A stretch of 64,000 bases of DNA from JAKPAM01 sp047601745. Lineage in GTDB: Bacteria; Pseudomonadota; Gammaproteobacteria; Burkholderiales; Burkholderiaceae_E. This document shows positions 50,983-58,500 of this stretch, in pieces. The notes beneath the pieces were generated by a model that saw nothing but the letters and a program-made list of their open reading frames with translations, was not told the origin of the DNA and did not search any database. The position numbers and the translations under genes are program-made. The stretch's first letter is position 1. Each line of letters opens with the position of its first letter. Location of the stretch: the NCBI GenBank assembly GCA_047601745.1, contig JASGIS010000001.1:4402001-4466000 (forward strand), written 5' to 3'.

Positions 50983-51607
50983 GAAGGTCGGTCGGCGCCG
51001 CGGAACGGGGCAGCCGCGTGCCGGCGCCCCGGCCCGCGACCTGCCGACCGGGCCGGGCGAGTCGAGAGAGTCGAGAGAGTCGAGAGAGCCGGGCGAGTCC
51101 GTCGATCCGCGGCTGACCGGATTCGCGCCGGTCGTCGCGCCCGATGCGCGGCTGCTGCTGCTGGGCAGCTTTCCCGGCGACGCTTCGCTGGCGGCCGCGC
51201 AGTACTACGCGCATCCGCGCAACCAGTTCTGGCCGCTGCTGGCCGAGCTGACCGGCATCGCGCTGCCGGCGCTCGCTTATGACGAGCGGCTCGACGCGGT
51301 CAAGCGCGCGCGGATCGCGATCTGGGACGTCAACCAGAGCTGCCGGCGGATCGGCAGCCTGGACAGCGCGATCCGCTCGGCGACCGTCAATCCGTTCGCC
51401 GAGCTGCTGGCGCGGGCGCCGGGCATCGCCGCGGTCGGCTTCAACGGCCAGGCGGCGGCCCGGCACCAGGACTGGTTCGAGGCGGCGGGCCTGCGCACTT
51501 ATCGGCTGCCGTCGACCAGTCCCGCCCATGCTTCGCTGAGCTTCGCGCAGAAGCTCGATCGCTGGTCGGTGCTGCGCGACGACGGCTGGATCGTCCCGCA
51601 GACATGA
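50975..51607 (+). CDS. Mug/TDG-like DNA glycosylase (deoxyinosine/uracil type)
   Basis: 210 residues, GTG start inside htpG. Motif 1 reads LLLLGSFPGDASLAAAQYYA and motif HPRNQFWPLL follows, the signature of the small uracil/hypoxanthine-DNA glycosylase family; later comes VGFNGQAAARHQ and the C-terminal PSTSPAHASLSF loop. It should remove deaminated or mismatched bases from DNA. Residues about 28-43 are a Ser-Arg-Glu tandem repeat (GESRESRESREPGES) from a 9-bp DNA repeat (GAGTCGAGA), absent from relatives I know. Confidence 0.82.
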   Translation: MAEKVGRRRGTGQPRAGAPARDLPTGPGESRESRESREPGESVDPRLTGFAPVVAPDARLLLLGSFPGDASLAAAQYYAHPRNQFWPLLAELTGIALPALAYDERLDAVKRARIAIWDVNQSCRRIGSLDSAIRSATVNPFAELLARAPGIAAVGFNGQAAARHQDWFEAAGLRTYRLPSTSPAHASLSFAQKLDRWSVLRDDGWIVPQT

Positions 51608-51670
51608 TGGCCGGCGATACCGCGAATGGAAGAGGATGCCGGCGATGCCACTAACCGAAGGAGGCCGACG

Positions 51671-52456
51671 ATGACGCGCGACGGTGAGGACGTCGGCCAT
51701 GTGCCCGACAGCGTGCCCGACAGCGAGATCACGCTGTCCGAAGAAGGCGGCGTGCGCTACCTGCACTTCGGCAGCCCGTGGGTGCAGGGGGCGATGCGGC
51801 TGTCGCAGCCGTTCGCGCTCGAACTCGACTACGTCCGGCAGATGATGGCCTGGCTGCTGCTGATGTCGCCGCCGGCCGAGATCCTGCAGCTCGGCCTGGG
51901 GGCCGGATCGCTGACCAAGTTCTGCCACCGCTACTGTCCGGACTCGCGCGTGACCTGCATCGAACGCGATTCGGCCGTCGTCCGCGTGGCCCGCGGCGCG
52001 TTCGACGTGCCCGCCGACGACGAGCGATTGCGGATCGAGCTGGCCGACGCCGCCGAGTACCTGCGCCGGCCCGAAGCGCGCGGCCGCTACGGCGTGATCC
52101 AGGTCGACCTGTACGATCGCGACGCGGCCGGGCCGGTCTGCGATTCGCTGGCCTTCTACCGGCACTGCCGGGCGGCGCTGGCGCCGGTCGGGGTGCTCGT
52201 CGTCAATCTGTTCGGCCGTCGCGGCGTGCTGCGGCCGTCGCTGACGCGTCTGTCCGAAGTCTTCGACGGGCGCCTGATCGTGCTGCCCGGCGTGCCGGCG
52301 GGCAACACGATCGTGCTGGCGCTGTCGGGCCCGCCGCTGGCGGTGCCGGTGCAGGCCGTGCGCGACCGCGCGCGGGTGATCCGGCGCCGCTACCGGCTCG
52401 ACGCCTCGTCCTGGCTGCGCGGCTGGCTGCCGTCGGACGGAACTTTCGAGCGCTGA
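51671..52456 (+). CDS. Spermidine synthase-like methyltransferase-fold protein
   Basis: 261 residues from the ATG at 51671 with AAGGAGG upstream. Rossmann fold of the polyamine synthase family: ILQLGLGAGSLTKFCHRYCP, then VTCIERDSAVVRVAR and YGVIQVDLYDRDAAGP. The last resembles the catalytic Asp loop, but the usual decarboxylated-SAM/putrescine residues (GGGDGG, and D-x-x-DP) are altered, so it may not make spermidine. Related proteins in betaproteobacteria are annotated only as spermidine synthase-like. A single gene between the glycosylase and the secretion ATPase. Confidence 0.75.
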   Translation: MTRDGEDVGHVPDSVPDSEITLSEEGGVRYLHFGSPWVQGAMRLSQPFALELDYVRQMMAWLLLMSPPAEILQLGLGAGSLTKFCHRYCPDSRVTCIERDSAVVRVARGAFDVPADDERLRIELADAAEYLRRPEARGRYGVIQVDLYDRDAAGPVCDSLAFYRHCRAALAPVGVLVVNLFGRRGVLRPSLTRLSEVFDGRLIVLPGVPAGNTIVLALSGPPLAVPVQAVRDRARVIRRRYRLDASSWLRGWLPSDGTFER

Positions 52457-52541
52457 CCGTCGAGCGCCGACCGCCTGTCCGGCGGTCAGCGCCGTCCTCC
52501 AGGCGCGCTGCTAACGTGGGCCGACCACGCGACCAGCCCAC

Positions 52542-54527
52542 ATGAACGCCCGCCTCGATTCCCGCCGGAACGACCCGACCCGCCCGTCCCGATCACGCGC
52601 TGATTCGCAGACGGATGCGCGGCCGGATGCGCGCCCGGACGATGTCCGCGGGAAAGGCCCGGGCGAGCCCGTCGGCCCGCTCGGCGGCAATGGCAGCGGC
52701 AGCGGCGCGGCGGTGCCTATCGCTACATCCGGCGGCGCAGCGGGCAGCCCATCGCCCGCCCCGCCGATCGGCCGCCCCGGCCAGGCATTGCGCGTCGTCG
52801 ACCTGGTGCCGGCGCTGGTCGCCGACGGCCTGCTGTCCGACGACGATGCGCGTCCGATCCTGCAATACGCGGGGCTGTCCACCGCCGCCGTCCACGCGAT
52901 CGACGCGCTCGCGCAGCGGCGGTTGAAGTCGCCGCGCACCGGCAGGCTGCTCGACGTCGACGCGCTGGGCCGGTGGCTGGCCGCGCGGGTCGAGCTGCCG
53001 TACGTGCACGTCGATCCGTTGAAGGTCGATTTCGCGCGGGTCGCCGAGGTGATGTCCAGCCAGTACGCGACGCGCTTCAAGCTGCTGCCGCTCGAGGTGC
53101 GTCCGGCCGAGATCGTCATCGCCAGCGCCGAGCCCTTCGTCGTCGGCTGGATCGACGAGCTGCGCCACACGCTGCGCAAGGAGATCCGCCACGTCCTCAC
53201 GGCGCCGCAGGACATCACCCGCTACATCGCCGAGTTCTTCAGCCTCGCCCGTTCCGTCAAGAGCGCGCAGCGCAGCGGCGGGCAGGGCGTGCAGGCCAAC
53301 TTCGAGCAACTGGTCGAACTCGGCAAGGCCGGCAAGAGCTTCGACGCCAACGACCAGCACATCGTCACGATCGTCGATTGGTTGTGGGAGTACGCGTTCG
53401 ACCAGCGCGCCAGCGACATCCACATGGAACCGCGCCGCGAGCTGGGCGCCGTGCGCTTCCGGATCGACGGCGTGCTGCACAACGTCTATCAGGTGCCGCC
53501 TTCGGTGATGACCGCGATGATCAGCCGGATCAAGCTGCTCGGGCGGATGGACGTCGTCGAGAAGCGCCGGCCGCAGGACGGACGCATCAAGACCCGCACG
53601 ACCGACGGCAAGGAGATCGAGCTGCGGCTGGCGACGCTGCCGACCGCGTTCGGCGAGAAGCTGGTGATGCGGATCTTCGACCCGGACGTGCTGCTTCGCG
53701 ATTTCGCCGAGCTGGGCTTCGGCGGCGAGGATCTGGCGACGTGGAACGAGATGACTTCGCGGCCGAACGGCATCGTGCTGGTCACCGGCCCGACCGGCTC
53801 GGGCAAGACCACGACGCTGTACACGACGCTCAAGCAGCTCGCGTCCGAGGAGGTCAACGTCTGCACGGTCGAGGATCCGATCGAGATGGTCGAGCCGGCG
53901 TTCAACCAGATGCAGGTGCAGGCGTCGATCGAGCTGAACTTCGCCGACGGCGTGCGGGCGCTGATGCGCCAGGACCCGGACATCATCATGGTCGGCGAGA
54001 TCCGCGATCTCGAGACCGCGCAGATGGCGGTCCAGGCGGCGCTGACCGGCCACCTGGTGCTGTCGACGCTGCATACGAACGACGCGCCGTCGGCCGTCAC
54101 GCGGCTGCTGGATCTGGGCGTGCCGCCGTACCTGCTGACGGCGACGCTGAACGGCATCATGGCCCAGCGCCTGGTGCGCACGCTGTGCCCGGCCTGCAAG
54201 CAGCCGACCGACGAGGTCGACGAGGAGTCGTGGAACGTGCTGATCCGGCCGTTCAGGGCCGCCAGGCCGCGGCGGATCTACCGGCCGGTCGGCTGCCTCG
54301 AATGCCGGATGACCGGCTTCAAGGGGCGGGCCGGCCTGTACGAGCTGCTGGTGATGGATGCGCCGCTGCGCGCGCTGCTCGACCACGAGCCGGACCTGAA
54401 GAAGATCCGCGCGCAGGCGATGCGCGCCGGCATGAAGCCGCTGCGGCTGTCGGGTGCGATGAAGATCGCCGCCGGCCTGACGACGTTCGAGGAAGTGATC
54501 AAGGTGGCGCCGGCGATCGACGCCTGA
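52542..54527 (+). CDS. GspE/PilB-type secretion or pilus ATPase
   Basis: 661 residues. Disordered Arg/Pro/Gly-rich N-terminus (1-85); N1E-like domain about 90-260; ATPase core about 290-560 with Walker A GPTGSGKTT, Asp box and Walker B DIIMVGEIRDLETAQMA, and His box TLHTNDAPSAVTRLLDLG. A tetracysteine zinc element CPAC...CLEC (about 553-592) is typical of GspE/PilB. It powers type II secretion or type IV pilus assembly from the cytoplasmic face. No gsp or pil gene is adjacent, so the machinery must be elsewhere. Convergent with the VWA gene, 3 bp apart. Confidence 0.85.
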   Translation: MNARLDSRRNDPTRPSRSRADSQTDARPDARPDDVRGKGPGEPVGPLGGNGSGSGAAVPIATSGGAAGSPSPAPPIGRPGQALRVVDLVPALVADGLLSDDDARPILQYAGLSTAAVHAIDALAQRRLKSPRTGRLLDVDALGRWLAARVELPYVHVDPLKVDFARVAEVMSSQYATRFKLLPLEVRPAEIVIASAEPFVVGWIDELRHTLRKEIRHVLTAPQDITRYIAEFFSLARSVKSAQRSGGQGVQANFEQLVELGKAGKSFDANDQHIVTIVDWLWEYAFDQRASDIHMEPRRELGAVRFRIDGVLHNVYQVPPSVMTAMISRIKLLGRMDVVEKRRPQDGRIKTRTTDGKEIELRLATLPTAFGEKLVMRIFDPDVLLRDFAELGFGGEDLATWNEMTSRPNGIVLVTGPTGSGKTTTLYTTLKQLASEEVNVCTVEDPIEMVEPAFNQMQVQASIELNFADGVRALMRQDPDIIMVGEIRDLETAQMAVQAALTGHLVLSTLHTNDAPSAVTRLLDLGVPPYLLTATLNGIMAQRLVRTLCPACKQPTDEVDEESWNVLIRPFRAARPRRIYRPVGCLECRMTGFKGRAGLYELLVMDAPLRALLDHEPDLKKIRAQAMRAGMKPLRLSGAMKIAAGLTTFEEVIKVAPAIDA

Positions 54528-54530
54528 TGC

Positions 54531-55706
54531 TCACTTGACCAGCGTGCGCATCGCCCGTTCGAGACCGTTGATCGTGACCGGGAACATCCGGTTCTCGAGG
54601 ATCTGCTTGACCACCGCGATCGACTGCCGGTATTCCCAGACGCCCTCGGGTTCGGGGTTGAGCCAGACGAACTTCGGGAAGCGATCGATCAGCCGCCGCA
54701 GCCAGACGGCGCCGGCCTCTTCGTTGTTGTACTCGACCGAGCCGCCGGGCTGCAGGATCTCATAAGGACTCATCGTCGCGTCGCCGACGAAGATCAGCCG
54801 GTAGTCGTTGTTGTACTTGCGGATGACGTCCCAGGTCGGGAAGCGCTCGGAGTGCCGGCGGCGGTTGTTCTTCCAGACGTAGTCGTAGACGCAGTTGTGG
54901 AAGTAGAAGAACTCCAGGTGCTTGAACTCGGACTTGGTCGCCGAGAACAATTCCTCGGTCTGCTTGATGTGGTCGTCCATCGTGCCGCCGACGTCCAGCA
55001 GCATCAGCACCTTGACCGTGTTGTGCCGCTCCGGAACCATCTTGATGTCGAGATAGCCGGCATTGCGGGCCGTCGACGCGATCGTGTCGTCGAGATCGAG
55101 TTCTTCTTCGGCGCCCTCGCGCGCGAACTTGCGCAGCCGGCGCAGCGCGATCTTGATGTTGCGGGTGCCCAGCTCGACCTGGTCGTCGTAGTCGCGGTAC
55201 GTGCGCTGTTCCCAGACCTTGACCGCGGTGCGGTTGCCGGCCGACGGGCCGCCGATGCGCACGCCTTCGGGGTTGAAGCCGCCGTTGCCGAACGGCGACG
55301 TGCCGTTGGTGCCGATCCACTTGTTGCCGCCTTCGTGGCGCTTCTTCTGCTCTTCGAGCAGTTCCTTGAGCCGGGCCATCAGCTTGTCGAGCCCGCCCAT
55401 TGCCTCGATCGCGGCTTTTTCCTCGGCCGTGAACTCGCGCTGCATCATGCGCTTGAGCCAGTCGGGCGGCACGTCGATGTCGAGCGCCGACACTGCCGTC
55501 ACGCCCTTGAAATACGCGCCGAACGCCTTGTCGAACTTGTCGAAGTTGCGCTCGTCCTTGACCAGCGCGGCGCGCGACAGGTAGTAGAACTCGTCGATCG
55601 ACGGCCCGATCACATGCTTTTGCATGCCTTCGAGCAGCATCAGGTATTCCTTGATCGATACCGGCAGCTTGGCCTGCTTGAGGGCCAGAAAGAAATCGAT
55701 CAGCAT
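54531..55706 (-). CDS. VWA-domain protein (CoxE-like)
   Basis: 391 residues, ATG at 55706 with AGGAG upstream. N-terminal helical domain starts MLIDFFLALKQAKLPVSIKE. The C-terminal von Willebrand A-like fold contains a MIDAS-like VLMLLDVGGTMDDHIKQ and later YRLIFVGDATMSPYEI. Such proteins are regularly paired with MoxR ATPases, and the moxR gene lies 700 bp upstream on the same strand. The pair acts as a metal-dependent chaperone for enzyme complexes; the client is not evident here. Residues about 135-170 are Gly/Asn-rich. Confidence 0.85.
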   Translation of the reverse strand: MLIDFFLALKQAKLPVSIKEYLMLLEGMQKHVIGPSIDEFYYLSRAALVKDERNFDKFDKAFGAYFKGVTAVSALDIDVPPDWLKRMMQREFTAEEKAAIEAMGGLDKLMARLKELLEEQKKRHEGGNKWIGTNGTSPFGNGGFNPEGVRIGGPSAGNRTAVKVWEQRTYRDYDDQVELGTRNIKIALRRLRKFAREGAEEELDLDDTIASTARNAGYLDIKMVPERHNTVKVLMLLDVGGTMDDHIKQTEELFSATKSEFKHLEFFYFHNCVYDYVWKNNRRRHSERFPTWDVIRKYNNDYRLIFVGDATMSPYEILQPGGSVEYNNEEAGAVWLRRLIDRFPKFVWLNPEPEGVWEYRQSIAVVKQILENRMFPVTINGLERAMRTLVK

Positions 55707-55735
55707 CGTGCTGTCTCCTGGAAGGGGCTCGGCCG

Positions 55736-56377
55736 CTAGCGCGCACCGTCCGCCGCGGCGGCACGCAGCCGAGCGAGGCGAAAGTGCAGGTGCCGGCGCA
55801 CGGTCGGCCATTCGTGGTCGAGGATACTGAACACGACCGTGTCGCGCCGCGTGCCGTCGGGCAGCAGCCGGTGCTGGCGCAGGATGCCGTCCTGCTTGGC
55901 GCCCAGTTTGGCGATGGCCTGCCGCGACTGGTGGTTCATGAAATGCGTGCGGAATTCGACCGCCACGCAGCCGAGCCGCTCGAACGCGTGCGTCAGCAGC
56001 AGCAGCTTGGCCTCGGTATTCAGCGGTCCGCGCTGCACGCTGGCCGAGTAGAACGTCGTGCCGATCTCGAGCCGGCGCAGCTCGGTCTCGATGTTCATGT
56101 AGCGCGTCGAGCCGACGATCCGGCCGCTGGCGCGGTCGACGACCGCGAACGGCAGCGCGGCGCCCCGGGCCTGCAGCGCGAGCGCCTGCTCGATCCAGCC
56201 GGGCACCGCGTCGGGCGGCGGAACGGCGGTGTACCACAGTTCCCAGAGCCTGCCGTCGTCGACCGCCCGGGCCAAGCCGGGCGCGTCGTCGCCGGTCAGC
56301 GGGCGCAGTTCGACGACCTCACCCCGCAGCGTGACCGGCTCGGGGGGGTAGGGCAGCAGCGTGTCGGGGGCGGTCAT
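55736..56377 (-). CDS. GNAT family N-acetyltransferase
   Basis: 213 residues: N-terminal TLRGEVVELRPLTGDDAPGL, then IVGSTRYMNIETELRRLEIG and NTEAKLLLLTHAFERLGCV, the acetyltransf_3 type (RimJ/RimL-like) with the acetyl-CoA loop. The substrate may be a protein N-terminus or a small amine. It sits between moxR and the VWA gene (36 bp and 29 bp gaps), an unusual position because those two are normally adjacent. Confidence 0.85.
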   Translation of the reverse strand: MTAPDTLLPYPPEPVTLRGEVVELRPLTGDDAPGLARAVDDGRLWELWYTAVPPPDAVPGWIEQALALQARGAALPFAVVDRASGRIVGSTRYMNIETELRRLEIGTTFYSASVQRGPLNTEAKLLLLTHAFERLGCVAVEFRTHFMNHQSRQAIAKLGAKQDGILRQHRLLPDGTRRDTVVFSILDHEWPTVRRHLHFRLARLRAAAADGAR

Positions 56378-56413
56378 CGCGGCAGGGGGCGGAGGGCGTG
56401 CGTCGGCCGCTGG

Positions 56414-57256
56414 TCAGCGGTTGTGTTTGGCCATGAAGATCAGGCGTTCGAACAGGTGCACGTCCTGCTCGTTCTTGAGCAGCGCGCCGTGCAGCGGCGG
56501 GATCACCGTCTTGTTGTCCTGCGAGCGCAGCGCCTCGGGCGGGATGTCCTCGGCCATCAGCAGCTTGAGCCAGTCGAGCAGCTCGGACGTCGACGGCTTT
56601 TTCTTCAGGCCCGGCAGGTCGCGGATCTGGAAGAAGATGTCCATCGCTTCCTTGAGCAGCGTCTTCTTGAGCCCCGGGTAGTGGACGTCGACGATCGCCT
56701 GCATCGTGTCGCGATCGGGGAACTTGATGTAGTGGAAGAAGCAGCGGCGCAGGAAGGCGTCGGGCAGTTCCTTCTCGTTGTTGGACGTGATGATCACGAC
56801 CGGGCGGTGCACGGCCTTGATCAGCTCGCGCGTCTCGTAGACGTAGAACTCCATCCGGTCGAGTTCGCGCAGCAGATCGTTCGGGAACTCGATGTCGGCC
56901 TTGTCGATCTCGTCGATCAGCAGCACGACCGGGCGCTCGGACGAGAACGCCTGCCACAGCACGCCCTTGACGATGTAGTTGTGGATGTCCTTGACGCGCT
57001 CGTCGCCGAGCTGCGAATCGCGCAGGCGCGAGACGGCGTCGTATTCGTACAGACCCTGCTGCGCCTTGGTCGTCGACTTGATGTGCCATTGCAGCAGCGG
57101 CATGTCCAGCGCGTGGGCGACTTCCTCGGCCAGCATCGTCTTGCCGGTGCCGGGCTCGCCCTTGATCAGCAGCGGACGCTGCAGCGTGATGGCGGCATTG
57201 ACCGCCAGTTTCAGATCGTCCGTCGTGACGTAACTGTCGGATCCTTGAAAGCGCAT
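56414..57256 (-). CDS. MoxR-family AAA+ ATPase
   Basis: 280 residues. Walker A KGEPGTGKTML, Walker B PVVLLIDEIDKADIEFPNDLL, sensor 1 VIITSNNEKELPDAFLRRC with the arginine finger. The opening segment RPLLIKGEPGTGKT and the length match the CbbQ/NorQ/MoxR group. These form hexamers that work with a VWA partner (54531-55706) to remodel enzymes. A promoter GCGACA-16 bp-TATAGA lies upstream at about 57270-57300 on the minus strand. Confidence 0.9.
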   Translation of the reverse strand: MRFQGSDSYVTTDDLKLAVNAAITLQRPLLIKGEPGTGKTMLAEEVAHALDMPLLQWHIKSTTKAQQGLYEYDAVSRLRDSQLGDERVKDIHNYIVKGVLWQAFSSERPVVLLIDEIDKADIEFPNDLLRELDRMEFYVYETRELIKAVHRPVVIITSNNEKELPDAFLRRCFFHYIKFPDRDTMQAIVDVHYPGLKKTLLKEAMDIFFQIRDLPGLKKKPSTSELLDWLKLLMAEDIPPEALRSQDNKTVIPPLHGALLKNEQDVHLFERLIFMAKHNR

Positions 57257-57357
57257 GGGTGTGTCTTCGATCTATAAGTATTTGAAAGGGCTTGTCGCAG
57301 TATACGGGAAGCATGTCGGCTTTGCGCGACGACTGGACGGCTGGAAGCGCTCTCGGC

Positions 57358-57363
57358 TAGAAT
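57358..57363 (+). promoter_or_regulatory. Possible -10 element for the cytochrome c genes
   Basis: TAGAAT lies at the boundary between GC-rich sequence and an AT-rich run. Candidate -35 sequence CTGGAC is 19 bp upstream, so spacing is slightly long. If used, the leader would be over 300 nt and include the tandem repeats. Confidence 0.35.
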
Positions 57364-57588
57364 CCAAGATTCATTTTTAAAACAAGTACTTCGGGGGCTT
57401 TCGAGGTTTCCCCGATGAAATCGCCGGTGGTGCGCGCTCGATCGGGTTCGCGCATGGCGGGATCGGCTTGGCTGGGTGGATCCGCTCGCGCCGCGTGCCG
57501 GCTGCTTCGGCGCCGTGCGGCCGGCCACAGTGGAGACGACCGCGATAGTCTGCGACAATGGCGCGACGCCGGATGGCGACCGGACTTT

Positions 57589-57658
57589 CCACAAATGGGT
57601 ATGTCCGTCCACAAATGGTTATGTCCGTCCATGAACGGTACAGCTCGTCCACACGCGG
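57589..57658. repeat. Three and a half 20-bp tandem repeats upstream of the cytochrome genes
   Basis: Unit CCACAAATGGNTATGTCCGT is nearly exact at 57589-57608 and 57609-57628, diverged at 57629-57648 and partial at 57649-57658. The 20-bp period is close to two helical turns, so the copies lie on one DNA face, as for a multimeric regulator. The last copy ends 33 bp before the cytochrome start. Confidence 0.75.
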
Positions 57659-57691
57659 TGATGCTTAGGTGATCAGTTGGGTAATGAATCC

Positions 57692-58045
57692 GTGAACAAA
57701 AAAGACAAGCCCTTGATTCGCGGCCTCGCCGCGGCCGTGACGATCGGGGCCGCCGGCCTCGTGCATCTGCCGATGCACGCGCAGGAAGCCGTCGCCGGCA
57801 ATGCCGACGAAGCCAAGAACAAGATCTCGATGTGCATCGGTTGCCACGAGATTCCCGGCTACAAGGCCTCGTTTCCGTCGGTCTACCAGGTGCCGATGCT
57901 CTACGGCCAGTCGCCGAAGTACATCGAAGCCGCCCTGCAGGCCTATCGCAAGGGCGACCGCGGCCATCCGACGATGCGCGCCATCGCCGGTTCGCTCAGC
58001 GACAAGGACATCGCCGATCTGGCGGCCTACTACGGCAGCAAATGA
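57692..58045 (+). CDS. Small class I cytochrome c
   Basis: 117 residues from the GTG at 57692; a TTG at 57677 with AGGTGA upstream is an alternative. Signal peptide (NKKDKPLIRGLAAAVTIGAA to MHAQ) for export. Heme motif CIGCHE near residue 48, and the axial Met in GHPTMRAIAGSLSDKDIADLAAYYG. It matches the small periplasmic c-type cytochromes that occur in pairs in betaproteobacteria as electron shuttles to oxidases. It overlaps the second cytochrome gene by ATGA. Confidence 0.88.
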   Translation: MNKKDKPLIRGLAAAVTIGAAGLVHLPMHAQEAVAGNADEAKNKISMCIGCHEIPGYKASFPSVYQVPMLYGQSPKYIEAALQAYRKGDRGHPTMRAIAGSLSDKDIADLAAYYGSK

Positions 58046-58449
58046 GGCGCGTCGCGATGTTCCGATTCCGTACCGGCTCCACCATGAAACTCGACAACTC
58101 CGCAGCGGCGATCGCCGGCACCCTCGGTCTGGCGCTGGCCGGACTGCTCCAATCCGGCACCGCGACGGCCGCCGATCTCGAACAGGGGCGGGCCAAGGCC
58201 GAGCAGATCTGCGCGGCGTGCCACGGCAAGGACGGCAACACGCCGATCGACCCGACGTATCCGCGCCTGGCCGGGCAGCACGCCGATTACCTGGCGCAGG
58301 CGCTGCTCGAGTACAAGCGCGACGATCGCAAGAACGCGATCATGGGTGCGCAGGCCAAGCTGCTGTCCCGCCAGGACATCGACAACCTGTCCGCTTATTA
58401 CGCGTCGCTGCCGGGTACGCTGGCGCACAAGCACAAGCCGGCCCGCTGA
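58042..58449 (+). CDS. Class I cytochrome c (c4-like half)
   Basis: 135 residues from the coupled ATG at 58042; an ATG at 58084 would leave a tidier signal peptide (MKLDNSAAAIAGTLGLALAG). Heme motif CAACHGKDGNTPIDPTYPRL, typical of cytochrome c4/c5-type domains, with the axial Met in NAIMGAQAKLLSRQDIDNL. Single heme, so half the size of a true diheme c4. Together with the previous gene it forms a two-cytochrome operon, periplasmic. Confidence 0.88.
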   Translation: MRRVAMFRFRTGSTMKLDNSAAAIAGTLGLALAGLLQSGTATAADLEQGRAKAEQICAACHGKDGNTPIDPTYPRLAGQHADYLAQALLEYKRDDRKNAIMGAQAKLLSRQDIDNLSAYYASLPGTLAHKHKPAR

Positions 58450-58500
58450 CCGGGCCCGGGCGGACGGCCTCGCCCGCCCGCTTCACTTCGTCCGCCCGCT

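Larger units (their letters stand above)
57257..57691. other. Long intergenic region with divergent promoters and repeats
   Basis: About 435 bp without a supported gene. Left part: AT-rich promoter for moxR. Middle: TAGAAT (57358-57363) in a plus-strand promoter-like setting, followed by an AT-rich run with TTTTTAAAAC, suggesting a start of a long leader for the cytochrome genes. Right part: 20-bp tandem repeats at 57589-57658. Short ORFs on both strands have no ribosome binding site and are probably chance. Confidence 0.6.

Noticed and set aside
57589..57658. CRISPR-like repeat array
   Set aside because: The 20-bp units are contiguous without spacers and diverge quickly; no cas genes are present.
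57257..57676. Short overlapping ORFs of 85-130 codons on both strands in the moxR-cytochrome gap
   Set aside because: They cross the tandem repeats and promoter-like sequence, lack ribosome binding sites and show no motif.
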